Source: Desulfohalobiaceae bacterium (lineage in GTDB: Bacteria > Desulfobacterota > Desulfovibrionia > Desulfovibrionales > Desulfothermaceae). Taken from it: DNA of 6,471 bases. This document shows, one piece after another, positions 1-6,178 of this stretch. The stretch's first letter is position 1; the number at the start of each line of letters is the position of its first letter. The stretch is from contig JAIPDU010000094.1 of NCBI GenBank assembly GCA_021737525.1, positions 1 to 6,471 of the forward strand. The letters run 5' to 3'. The notes under the pieces were generated by a model. That model did not search any database and had not been told where the DNA came from. It was given only the letters and a program-made list of their open reading frames with translations. A program made the translations under genes and the position numbers.

Positions 1-2
1 CC

Positions 3-185
3 CATGGCCCAGGGAATGACGAGGATCCAACCTGGGGACCGGACGGATACTTCCTTGCTTTTGCCTCCAACCGGAGCGGACGCTATCGGGTCTATATCGG
101 CTCCAGACACGGTGACGGGGTCAAGGAGGTGGACACAGGTCCCGGTGCGGTCAAGGGCCCGGACTGGGGCCCGGAGCTTCGTTAG
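3..185 (+). CDS. tolB: TolB, C-terminal end (partial)
   Basis: This is the 3' end of a gene that begins outside the window: 60 codons, then TAG at 183-185. TolB is a periplasmic beta-propeller protein of the Tol-Pal system, which docks on Pal and helps the outer membrane constrict at division. The visible part reads as the last propeller repeats. NDEDPTWGPDGYFLAFASN matches the usual 'P-x-W/F-S-P-D-G-x-x-I-A-F-x-S-(N/D)-R' blade signature, and the strand RYRVYIGS follows. A second partial repeat, VKGPDWGPEL, ends the protein, much as TolB proteins end in 'SPSWGPL'. The match to TolB rests on this motif and on the pal gene directly downstream, the order found in most Gram-negative genomes. Other PD40/WD40-like propellers share the motif, but the context makes TolB by far the likeliest. 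No terminator is visible before pal, so the two are probably cotranscribed. Confidence 0.85.
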   Translation, partial: HGPGNDEDPTWGPDGYFLAFASNRSGRYRVYIGSRHGDGVKEVDTGPGAVKGPDWGPELR

Positions 186-322
186 TGTCGGGCGGGGTGC
201 GGACGCCTTGTGTCGTGTCCATGAAATATGCATGGGATGTTCCACTCCAAGCATAGTGTATGTTTTCTTGTGGGATGCGACAGCAGTGACAAACCAGGGA
301 CCGAAAAGGAAAGGAGAAAGGT

Positions 323-928
323 ATGAGCAATCGAGCAGGTATGTGGTCCATTGTCATTTTGGCAGCGGTCATGCTGGTTTTTACCGGCTGCGCCCAGAAA
401 CAGGGCGCTGAAACGGAATCCGTACAGACCCAGCAGGAGCAGTCCGCTCAGGCCCGGGCCGGGCAGCAGAAGACCGCAGCTGAGCAGGAGCAGGAGGAGG
501 AATCCGAAGAGGTCGAGGAATACGGTGTGAGCGAGGAAAAGGCAGAGGAAGAAGGGGCCGCCACGGAGCAAGGGCTGCGGGACAAGGCCAAGCAGACGCT
601 GAAAGAGCGGATTCACTTTGCCTTCGACTCCTCCGAGCTCTCCAAGCAGGCCCAGGATCTTTTGAAGTCCAAGGCCAAGATCCTGAAAAAGAATCCCGGG
701 CTCAAGATAGTGATTGAAGGCCACTGCGACGAGCGGGGCACTGACGAATACAACATGGCCCTGGGCGAGCGGCGGGCCAGAGCCGCATACGAATATCTGA
801 TCCTCCTCGGCGTGGATGCGGACCGGATGAATCTGGTGAGCTACGGTGAGGAGCGCCCCCTGGTCCAGGGTGACGACGAACAGGCCTGGGCCAAGAACAG
901 GCGGGACGAGTTCAAGATCAAGCGGTAG
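323..928 (+). CDS. pal: Pal, peptidoglycan-associated outer-membrane lipoprotein
   Basis: Pal is an outer-membrane lipoprotein that binds peptidoglycan in the periplasm and partners TolB. The 201-aa protein starts with a lipoprotein signal peptide: N-terminal Arg4, a hydrophobic stretch at about residues 8-21, and lipobox VFTGC with Cys23 as the lipidation site. The residue after Cys is Ala, so there is no Asp retention signal. Residues 25-92 form a Gln/Glu-rich low-complexity linker. The OmpA-like domain runs from about residue 96 to the end: IHFAFDSSEL (97-106), then IEGHCDERGT and NMALGERRA (131-152). Asp136 and Arg151 correspond to the pair that binds diaminopimelate in OmpA/Pal domains. 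The chosen ATG has AAGGAG at 311-316, six bases upstream. The length is ordinary for Pal; the acidic linker is longer than in E. coli Pal. The gene follows tolB after about 137 bp and is followed by a strong hairpin that may end the operon. Confidence 0.95.
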   Translation: MSNRAGMWSIVILAAVMLVFTGCAQKQGAETESVQTQQEQSAQARAGQQKTAAEQEQEEESEEVEEYGVSEEKAEEEGAATEQGLRDKAKQTLKERIHFAFDSSELSKQAQDLLKSKAKILKKNPGLKIVIEGHCDERGTDEYNMALGERRARAAYEYLILLGVDADRMNLVSYGEERPLVQGDDEQAWAKNRRDEFKIKR

Positions 929-936
929 GATCCGGG

Positions 937-979
937 CTTATCCCGCGTCTTGCCCGGATAAGGCAAGGCGCGGGATAAG
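937..979 (+). terminator. Strong hairpin after pal, possible transcription terminator
   Basis: An 18-bp stem lies 8 bp after the pal stop. CTTATCCCGCG (937-947) pairs perfectly with CGCGGGATAAG (969-979). Inside it CTTGCC (949-954) pairs with GGCAAG (962-967), with a T-G wobble between the two parts and a 7-base loop (CGGATAA). No run of T follows, so it is not a classical intrinsic terminator on the plus strand. It could act as an mRNA 3'-end stabiliser, a Rho-assisted stop, or part of the repeat that starts right beside it. An alternative fold using CTTATCC (937-943) with GGATAAG (956-962) is also possible. Confidence 0.45.
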
Positions 980-1143
980 GGTTAGCAGGGCGTTGAAAAT
1001 CTCCCAATTGCGGCGTTGCTTCAAAAAGTTCAAACTCTCACGTAGGCCAACTACGCTACGACCTTGAACTTTTTTTGCGCCTTGCACTTGGGATTTTTCA
1101 ATGCCCTGCCTGATAAGGAATTTTTCAACAGCCTGTTAGCCCT
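978..1143. repeat. REP/MITE-like long imperfect palindrome
   Basis: This segment is built of nested inverted repeats. The inner palindrome (985-1109) opens with GCAGGGCGTTGAAAA and closes with the near-complement TTTTTCAATGCCCTGC. The arms continue inward through CCCAA/TTGGG and AAAAGTTCAA/TTGAACTTTT. The centre holds a small hairpin, CGTAG-GCCAA-CTACG (1041-1055), followed by another CTACG. A second outer pair frames the whole: 978-999 matches the reverse complement of 1122-1143 at 18 of 22 positions, ending in TTTTTCAACAGCCTGTTAG. No open frame in it looks like a protein. The form is that of a non-autonomous palindromic repeat found between genes; I associate this terminus with deltaproteobacterial genomes, but copy number cannot be seen from one window. 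Its right end runs into the 3' end of the minus-strand gene and provides that gene's stop codon. Confidence 0.75.
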
Positions 1144-1618
1144 CGTTCTCAATCCTTTCGTGCCTGGACAGGTCGTAGACCCCCTTGACCGGAAAGTCCA
1201 GGGAATAATTGGGGATTTGGTCCAGGTCCAGCCGTCCCACTGTGTCAGTTTCCCGGATGCTGGAGAGGGGAGTGAGATCCAAAGGCACGGGGAAATCCAG
1301 GACCAGACACTGGATGGAGGCCAGCCTGTCCCCGTAGCGTTCCCGGAGATAGTCCATGAGGCGCTGGCTCTCGTCCTCGGTAAAGGTCTCCAGGATTACG
1401 TTTTTGCTGTTTTCCGGATCCTCGGGCCGGTCATCGGAAACAGCCCCGCCGATGAGCTCCTCCCAGGGATACCTTCCGTAATCCTCTTCATCCCAGGTGG
1501 GGCGGAAGAGATGGACCTCCACGTCGGCGTGGCCCTTGAATTTCCTGATAACCATGGATACGGCGTAGCCGCGGTCCACGGGAGGCGTGGTCGAGTCGGT
1601 GTGGATCTCCGGTTGCAT
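1136..1618 (-). CDS. Conserved-looking hypothetical protein, 160 aa
   Basis: I do not recognise this family. The gene runs on the minus strand, convergent with pal. Its ATG at 1618-1616 has an AAGGAAA ribosome binding site (minus-strand sense of 1623-1629) at good spacing, which supports both the strand and the start. The product is acidic and soluble-looking, with no signal peptide or membrane segment. It begins with a proline- and threonine-containing tail, then a likely beta-rich part (YAVSMVIRKFKGHADVEVHL, residues 18-37). A Trp-rich acidic stretch (PTWDEEDYGRYPWEEL) follows, then a likely helix (TEDESQRLMDYLRERYG) and a proline-rich C-terminal half ending ...DLSRHERIENEG. The stop codon (1136-1138) lies within the terminal sequence of the adjoining palindromic repeat, so the native C-terminus may have been altered when the repeat arrived. 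The opposite strand is also open here but starts within the repeat and looks like a composition shadow. Confidence 0.7.
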   Translation of the reverse strand: MQPEIHTDSTTPPVDRGYAVSMVIRKFKGHADVEVHLFRPTWDEEDYGRYPWEELIGGAVSDDRPEDPENSKNVILETFTEDESQRLMDYLRERYGDRLASIQCLVLDFPVPLDLTPLSSIRETDTVGRLDLDQIPNYSLDFPVKGVYDLSRHERIENEG

Positions 1619-1934
1619 ACACTTTCCTTATTGGTTATTCTGTAATCTTCGCGATCGGCTCGAGCGGCCGATCCCGCCCTTCCCCTCGGCTGCTGTGCGC
1701 ATTCATTTCCGGGAGCCTCGACAACGGCGAGCCGCTCTCCCGCGTCTTCCCTGGAGAAGGGATGCTCGCAAGCCGTCGTCGAAATGCCGCCCGGACCGCC
1801 CAGGGCCTTGGCAAATACCGATAAAGCCTTTCAAATCCCGAAGGAAAAGTCAAGTTGACGCAGCCGGGAGAACCCCGCTCTTGGGGCGCGAAGGGGAGCT
1901 TTCGACTCTCGACGGCTCGGCCAAGGAGTGACGA
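1619..1934. other. Divergent intergenic region, no gene seen
   Basis: These 316 bases separate the minus-strand hypothetical gene from the plus-strand 135-aa gene, so promoters for both should lie here. I see no convincing coding frame and no RNA gene. A 7-bp hairpin, GATCGGC (1653-1659) with GCCGATC (1667-1673), lies close to the minus-strand gene start. A second possible hairpin pairs GGGAG with CTCCC around 1710-1742. The only promoter-like hexamer noticed on the plus strand is TTGACG at 1855-1860, but nothing resembling a -10 box stands at the right distance. No riboswitch core or clear NrdR-type palindromic box was found upstream of the nrdJ cluster. Confidence 0.5.
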
Positions 1935-2342
1935 ATGGACCCAGAGCTTCGCCTTGTTCTGGAAGAGGATGCCGATAAGGGCCTGCGCCTTGTTGCCGCG
2001 GGCACCGGGCAACGCTGTGGACTGACCCGCTTCTGCGGGGACGAGGAGGAGCTGGATGCTGAGCTCCGGTCCTTGCGGGGCGAGCTGGACCGGGTGGCGG
2101 GGCACGGCCGTGAGCGGTTGGCAGAGATGCGCGAGCTGGCGAATCAAGCCGATCCCGTCCAGGTCTGGCAGGAGATGGAGGCCTTGTCCGACGAGGAGCA
2201 AATGGTGTCCTATTTCAATGCCCTGCCGCGGGCGACCCGCAGCAGGGTTGCGGAACACGTCCTGACCCGGGTCAGCGCGTTCAAGGGCAGGGCCCCGCAG
2301 TTCGCCGGCCGCTACAACAGCGATAGCAACCTGCTGGAATAG
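1935..2342 (+). CDS. Hypothetical protein upstream of nrdJ, 135 aa
   Basis: I do not recognise this family and assign no function. The ATG is preceded by AAGGAG (1923-1928) with six bases of spacing, strong support for a translated gene. The product is acidic, without signal peptide or membrane segment, and is mostly predicted helix. Residues about 37-70 (DEEELDAELRSLRGELDRV and following) look like an amphipathic or coiled-coil stretch. Residues about 74-110 contain ADPVQVWQEMEALSDEEQMV and YFNALPRATRSRVAEHV. Two cysteines fall in RCGLTRFCGDEE near residues 27-34. The C-terminus reads FKGRAPQFAGRYNSDSNLLE. The gene ends 96 bp before the nrdJ start, on the same strand with no terminator between, so cotranscription with nrdJ is likely. 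That makes a role connected with the reductase possible, but this is only a context argument. Confidence 0.75.
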   Translation: MDPELRLVLEEDADKGLRLVAAGTGQRCGLTRFCGDEEELDAELRSLRGELDRVAGHGRERLAEMRELANQADPVQVWQEMEALSDEEQMVSYFNALPRATRSRVAEHVLTRVSAFKGRAPQFAGRYNSDSNLLE

Positions 2343-2438
2343 ATGGCCCGACCGAAGGCGATCCGGCGATAGCCGAAGGCCTTGCCGAGCCTGAAACAAC
2401 TGATTGCCCCACAACAACAAGCAGGAATCGAGGAGAAT

Positions 2439-5400
2439 ATGCATCGGGAGAAAGAGCAGGCGAGTGACGCGGTTATGGAGTCGTCCGGAACAACGTGTCC
2501 TGATTCGGGTCTTGTCCTGGGCCCCAATGCCCAGGTCGTGCTCAACAAGCGCTATCTGTGCAAGACGGCGGACGGGGAGCCGGCGGAGAGCGCTGCTCAT
2601 CTCCTCGAGCGGGTTGCCCGCACCATTGCAGCGGAGGAGACCAAGTACAGCAATTCGCCCTATACGGTCTCCGAGCTCTCCCGGGCCTTCTTTGATCTCA
2701 TGGCTGGCATGGATTTTTTGCCCAACTCTCCCACCCTGATGAACGCGGGGACCGATCTGGGCCAGCTGGCCGCCTGCTTCGTCCTTCCGGTGGAGGATTC
2801 CATGGACGGGATCTTCGACGCGATCAAGAACGCGGCCCTGATCCACAAGTCAGGGGGCGGCACCGGATTCGCCTTTTCCCGCCTGCGGCCCGTCAGCAGC
2901 CGGGTGGGATCCACCGGCGGGGTGGCCTCGGGACCGGTCTCCTTCCTCAAGATCTTCAATACGGCAACGGAGCAGGTCAAGCAGGGGGGCACCAGGCGCG
3001 GGGCCAACATGGGCATCCTCCGCGTGGATCATCCGGATATCATGGAGTTCATCAAGGCCAAGGAACGGCAGGGCCAGCTGAACAACTTCAACCTCTCCGT
3101 GGCCCTGACCGAGGAGTTCATGCAGGCCGTGGAAAGGGATGCGGACTATCCCCTTGTCGCCCCGCATAACGGGGAGGAGCAGGGACGGCTCCAAGCTGGG
3201 GAAGTGCTGTGGCTCCTGGTGCGCAAGGCCTGGGAACGCGGCGATCCCGGAATCATCTTTCTGGACCGGATCAACAGGGACAACCCCACTCCCTCCCAGG
3301 GAGAGATCGAGTCCACGAATCCCTGCGTGACCGCGGACACATTTGTTTTGACCTCCGAAGGACCGCGCCGGGTTGACCAGCTCAAGGGAAGACCTTTTAC
3401 AGCCGTCGTGGACGGCCAGTCGGCTCCCAGCTCCGAACATGGCTTCTTTTCCACGGGGCGCAAGCCGGTCTACATCCTGAAAACGGGTGAAGGGTACCAA
3501 CTGAAGCTGACAGCGGATCATCCGGTGCTCCGGGCTGCATCCGTGCAACGAAAGACCATGCTTAAGGAATGGGTCCAGGCAGGGGAGCTGAAGCCCGGAG
3601 ATCGTATCCGCCTCGGTGATCACCGCTCTTTTGAGGCGTGGCCGGGAAGTTACGGCGAAGATGAGGGGTATCTCATGGGCTTGCTTGTGGGTGACGGAGT
3701 TCTGAAACAGGACAAGGCTGTTGTGTCCGTCTGGCCCGCAGCTGAAGCGGCCAATGGAGACGCTTCCCGCGAGAACGGCGTGATGCGCGCCGCTCTGGGA
3801 TGCGCCGAGAGGTTGCCTCATCGCCGTGATTTTCGGGGATGGCAGAGGATAGAGGGACGCGGGGAATATCGTCTGTCCCTGGGCCATCTGAAAAAGATCT
3901 GTTCGGATCTGGGGCTCTCCCCTGGAAACAAGCGCATCACTCCGGAAGTGGAAGAATGTTCCTCAGCGTTCTGCGCCGCCTTTCTTTCCGGTTTGTTCGA
4001 TGCGGACGGCTCTGTCCAGGGCTCGCTGGAAAAGGGGGTCAGTGTTCGCCTGGCGCAGAGCGATCTGGAAACGCTTCGGGCGGTGCAGCGCATGCTCCAC
4101 CGTTTGGGAATCAAGTCCTTGATCTATGAATCGCGTCGGCCTGCCGGGCAGGCTCTACTCCCGGACGGCAAATCCGGATCTCGGAAGTATCCCACCCGCA
4201 TGCAGCACGAATTGGTGCTGAGCAAATCCAATCTTGCGGAATTCGCCGGGCGGATCGGTTTCCAGGACGAGGAAAAGCAGTCCCGTTTGGAGGGTTTTCT
4301 GGGCGCATACACCCGGGGAACCTATAGGGAGCGATTTCTGGCTACTGTAGACACATTGGAATATGCCGGCGAGGAAGAGGTGTTCGACGCACAGATCCCG
4401 GGCATGCACTGTTTCGATGCCAATGGGCTTGTGGCTCACAATTGCGGCGAACAGCCGCTCCTGCCCTACGAGGCCTGCAACCTGGGCTCGGTGAACCTGT
4501 CCCGCTTTGTCTCCGAAGCCCACGAGGACGGGGTGGACTGGGACCGCCTGCGGGAGGTGGTGGACCTGAGCGTGCGCTTTCTGGACAACGTCATCGACGC
4601 CTCTGTCTATCCCCTGGAGCAGATCACGGAGAAGGTGCGGCAGAACCGCAAGATCGGCCTGGGCATCATGGGCTGGGCCGATCTCCTGTACCAGTTGCGC
4701 GTTCCCTACGACAGCCAGCAGGCCCTGGATCTGGCGGAGCGGATCATGAAGTTCCTGCAGGACGAGTCCAAGGCGGCCTCCAATCGGCTGGCGCAGGAGC
4801 GCGGGGCCTTCCCCGCCTATCCGGATTCGGTCTTCTCCGAGCGGGGAGAAGGGCCCTTCCGCAACGCCACCACCACCACCATCGCCCCCACAGGGAGCCT
4901 TTCCATCCTGGCCGGGTGCACTTCCGGGATCGAGCCCCTGTTCGCCCTGAGCTTTTCCCGCAATGTCCTGGACGGGGAGAGCCTGCAGGAAATCAATCCC
5001 CATTTCGAGCGCGCCCTGGAGGAGGCTGGATTCGATGCCCCGGAGCTGAAGGAGAGCATCGCCCGGAGCGGGACCGTACAGGACATGACCGAGCTTCCCC
5101 GGGAGTTGCGGCGCGTCTTCGTCACCGCCATGGATATCGATCCGGAGTGGCACCTCCGCATGCAGGCCGCCTTCCAGAGGCATACGGACAATGCGGTGTC
5201 CAAGACGGTGAACCTGCCCAATCAGGCCACCCAGCAGGACATTTTCCACATCTACTGGATGGCCTACGAGATGGGGTGCAAAGGGGTTACCGTGTACAGG
5301 GACGGCTGCCGCGAGGAGCAGGTGCTTCGCACCGGTGCCTCCGAGGCTTCCACCGGAGAAGGGGGGGCAGCCGTGCGGGAGCGGCCGGATGTGGTCTACG

Positions 5401-5825
5401 GCTTTACCCAGAAGGTGCGTACCGGCCTGGGCACCTTGTATCTCACGGTGAACGAGGTGGAGGGGCAGCCCTTCGAGGTCTTCGCCACCATCGGGCGCTC
5501 CGGGCGTTCCATTACCGCCAAGGCTGAGGCCATCGGCCGCCTGGTTTCCCTGGCCCTGCGCTCGGGCATCCCCGTCCGGGACGTGGTTCGCCAGCTCAAG
5601 GGGATCGGAGGGGAGCATCCCGTGTTCCAGAAGAAGGGCCTGCTCCTGTCCATTCCCGACGCCGTGGCCTGGGTCCTGGAGAGCAAGTATCTGCGCGGGG
5701 AGAGCCCCACTCCGGACAACCACAACAGCCTGAGCAAGTCCGTGTGCCCCGAATGCGGAATGGACCTGGTCTTCCAGGAGGGATGCTTCATCTGCCATTC
5801 CTGCGGCTACACCAAGTGCGGCTAA
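2439..5825 (+). CDS. nrdJ: Class II (B12-dependent) ribonucleotide reductase NrdJ with intein
   Basis: NrdJ reduces ribonucleotides to deoxyribonucleotides using adenosylcobalamin to make a thiyl radical, without oxygen or a second radical subunit. From ATG 2439 the precursor is 1128 aa; removing the intein (residues 296-668) leaves about 755 aa, normal for the family. Reductase motifs in order: NSPTLMNAGTDLGQLAACF with redox Cys113; GGGTGFAF; KQGGTRRGANMGIL; STNP, then the intein, then CGEQPLLPYEACNLGSVNL with radical Cys669, Glu671 and redox Cys680; NATTTTIAPTGSLSILAGC (809-827); NLPNQAT; GCKGVTVYRDGCRE (946-959). A TSCPD domain spans about 983-1082. The tail has six cysteines (1103, 1106, 1116, 1119, 1122, 1127), zinc-ribbon-like or redox-active. 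No N-terminal ATP-cone is evident. The start is chosen for GAGGAG at 2430-2435, although the spacing is short; a TTG at 2382 in the same frame would add 19 residues but lacks a ribosome binding site. Confidence 0.95.
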   Translation: MHREKEQASDAVMESSGTTCPDSGLVLGPNAQVVLNKRYLCKTADGEPAESAAHLLERVARTIAAEETKYSNSPYTVSELSRAFFDLMAGMDFLPNSPTLMNAGTDLGQLAACFVLPVEDSMDGIFDAIKNAALIHKSGGGTGFAFSRLRPVSSRVGSTGGVASGPVSFLKIFNTATEQVKQGGTRRGANMGILRVDHPDIMEFIKAKERQGQLNNFNLSVALTEEFMQAVERDADYPLVAPHNGEEQGRLQAGEVLWLLVRKAWERGDPGIIFLDRINRDNPTPSQGEIESTNPCVTADTFVLTSEGPRRVDQLKGRPFTAVVDGQSAPSSEHGFFSTGRKPVYILKTGEGYQLKLTADHPVLRAASVQRKTMLKEWVQAGELKPGDRIRLGDHRSFEAWPGSYGEDEGYLMGLLVGDGVLKQDKAVVSVWPAAEAANGDASRENGVMRAALGCAERLPHRRDFRGWQRIEGRGEYRLSLGHLKKICSDLGLSPGNKRITPEVEECSSAFCAAFLSGLFDADGSVQGSLEKGVSVRLAQSDLETLRAVQRMLHRLGIKSLIYESRRPAGQALLPDGKSGSRKYPTRMQHELVLSKSNLAEFAGRIGFQDEEKQSRLEGFLGAYTRGTYRERFLATVDTLEYAGEEEVFDAQIPGMHCFDANGLVAHNCGEQPLLPYEACNLGSVNLSRFVSEAHEDGVDWDRLREVVDLSVRFLDNVIDASVYPLEQITEKVRQNRKIGLGIMGWADLLYQLRVPYDSQQALDLAERIMKFLQDESKAASNRLAQERGAFPAYPDSVFSERGEGPFRNATTTTIAPTGSLSILAGCTSGIEPLFALSFSRNVLDGESLQEINPHFERALEEAGFDAPELKESIARSGTVQDMTELPRELRRVFVTAMDIDPEWHLRMQAAFQRHTDNAVSKTVNLPNQATQQDIFHIYWMAYEMGCKGVTVYRDGCREEQVLRTGASEASTGEGGAAVRERPDVVYGFTQKVRTGLGTLYLTVNEVEGQPFEVFATIGRSGRSITAKAEAIGRLVSLALRSGIPVRDVVRQLKGIGGEHPVFQKKGLLLSIPDAVAWVLESKYLRGESPTPDNHNSLSKSVCPECGMDLVFQEGCFICHSCGYTKCG
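3324..4442 (+). mobile_element. Intein with LAGLIDADG homing endonuclease inside NrdJ
   Basis: This in-frame 373-aa insertion is a full-length (maxi) intein that should splice itself out of NrdJ. Block A begins with nucleophile Cys1 (CVTADTFVL). Block B is TADHPVL (63-69), with the conserved Thr and His66. Two dodecapeptide motifs of a LAGLIDADG endonuclease are present: YLMGLLVGDG (116-125) and LSGLFDADG (221-229), each keeping the catalytic-type Asp (124 and 228). NKRITP (202-207) fits the lysine-containing block D. Block F is VFDAQIPGMHCFDANG (353-368), and block G ends GLVAHN, with penultimate His372 and terminal Asn373. The following extein residue is Cys. All splicing residues I can check are intact, and both endonuclease acids are kept, so splicing and homing activity both look possible. 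The insertion point is in front of the radical cysteine of NPCGE. By eye the intein DNA is less GC-rich than the flanking reductase sequence, in keeping with horizontal arrival. Confidence 0.95.
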
Positions 5826-5840
5826 AGCGGGCTTGACGCG

Positions 5841-5876
5841 CCGGGGCGAACACGGCAGACTCGGCTGTGTTTCGCC
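5841..5876 (+). terminator. Hairpin after nrdJ, weak terminator candidate
   Basis: Fifteen bases past the nrdJ stop, GGCGAA (5845-5850) pairs with TTCGCC (5871-5876). CACGGC (5851-5856) pairs with GCTGTG (5864-5869), with one G-T wobble and one bulged T. The loop is AGACTCG. No T tract follows, so termination would have to be Rho-assisted, or the hairpin may simply protect the mRNA 3' end. A competing smaller stem, GCCGGG with CCCGGC, lies just downstream (about 5874-5897). TTGACG at 5833-5838 could be a -35 box for the riboswitch transcript, but its -10 partner (CAGACT) is poor. Confidence 0.35.
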
Positions 5877-6055
5877 GGGGAGGATGATGTCCCGGCGCAC
5901 GAGGTGTCGTTCTTTTTCACCCAGGATAGTGCAGCGCACCTGGTTCCCGCACTCAATTCCATGAGAATTGAGTGCCGGACTAAGAGGGAAGCCGGTGAGA
6001 ATCCGGCACGGTCCCGCCGCTGTAAGCGGGGACGAAAGCCGCACAGAGCCACTGG

Positions 6056-6161
6056 CCCCCTCACCCACTCCACGCCAAGGCTTTTGCCATCGCCAAAAGA
6101 TTGGCTGGGAAGCAAGGAGTCGATCCAATTTGCAATATCTTGCTTTGAGTGGGTGAGGGGG
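6056..6161 (+). other. Riboswitch insertion 1: 15-bp helix closing a two-hairpin domain
   Basis: CCCCCTCACCCACTC (6056-6070) pairs perfectly with GAGTGGGTGAGGGGG (6147-6161). It lies between the conserved GCCACTG and GGGAAGG segments of the aptamer. Inside are two hairpins. In the first, GCCAA (6074-6078) pairs with TTGGC (6101-6105) and CTTTTG (6081-6086) with CAAAAG (6094-6099). In the second, AAGCAAG (6110-6116) pairs with CTTGCTT (6139-6145). Together they would make a three-way junction. It contains no coding frame that I would call. Confidence 0.8.
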
Positions 6162-6178
6162 GTGGGAAGGCGCGGCGA

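Noticed and set aside
219..235. CCATG...CATGG inverted repeat between tolB and pal as an operator
   Set aside because: The arms are only five bases long, which is expected by chance, and no promoter elements were found around it.
4..411. 135-aa plus-strand frame at the left edge
   Set aside because: It is out of frame with the TolB end and overlaps the pal signal peptide region; its composition is not protein-like.
1064..1645. 193-aa plus-strand frame opposite the 160-aa gene
   Set aside because: It begins inside the palindromic repeat and no ribosome binding site was seen. The opposite frame has a clear ribosome binding site and more protein-like composition.
2382..2438. TTG start for nrdJ that would add 19 residues
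   Set aside because: No ribosome binding site precedes it, and the added residues do not resemble NrdJ N-termini. The ATG at 2439 has GAGGAG upstream.
1635..2846. 403-aa open frame on the minus strand across the intergenic region and nrdJ start
   Set aside because: It overlaps two well-supported plus-strand genes, and its Arg/Pro/Leu-rich composition is typical of antisense frames.
5902..5930. Possible promoter with GATAGT as the -10 box just before the riboswitch
   Set aside because: No acceptable -35 box stands at the right spacing, and the start point would fall inside the first aptamer helix.
4155..6128. 657-aa open frame on the minus strand opposite nrdJ
   Set aside because: It runs across the intein border, the nrdJ stop and into the riboswitch. 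The protein is low-complexity Gly/Leu/Pro/His and no ribosome binding site was seen. It is a shadow of GC-rich coding sequence.
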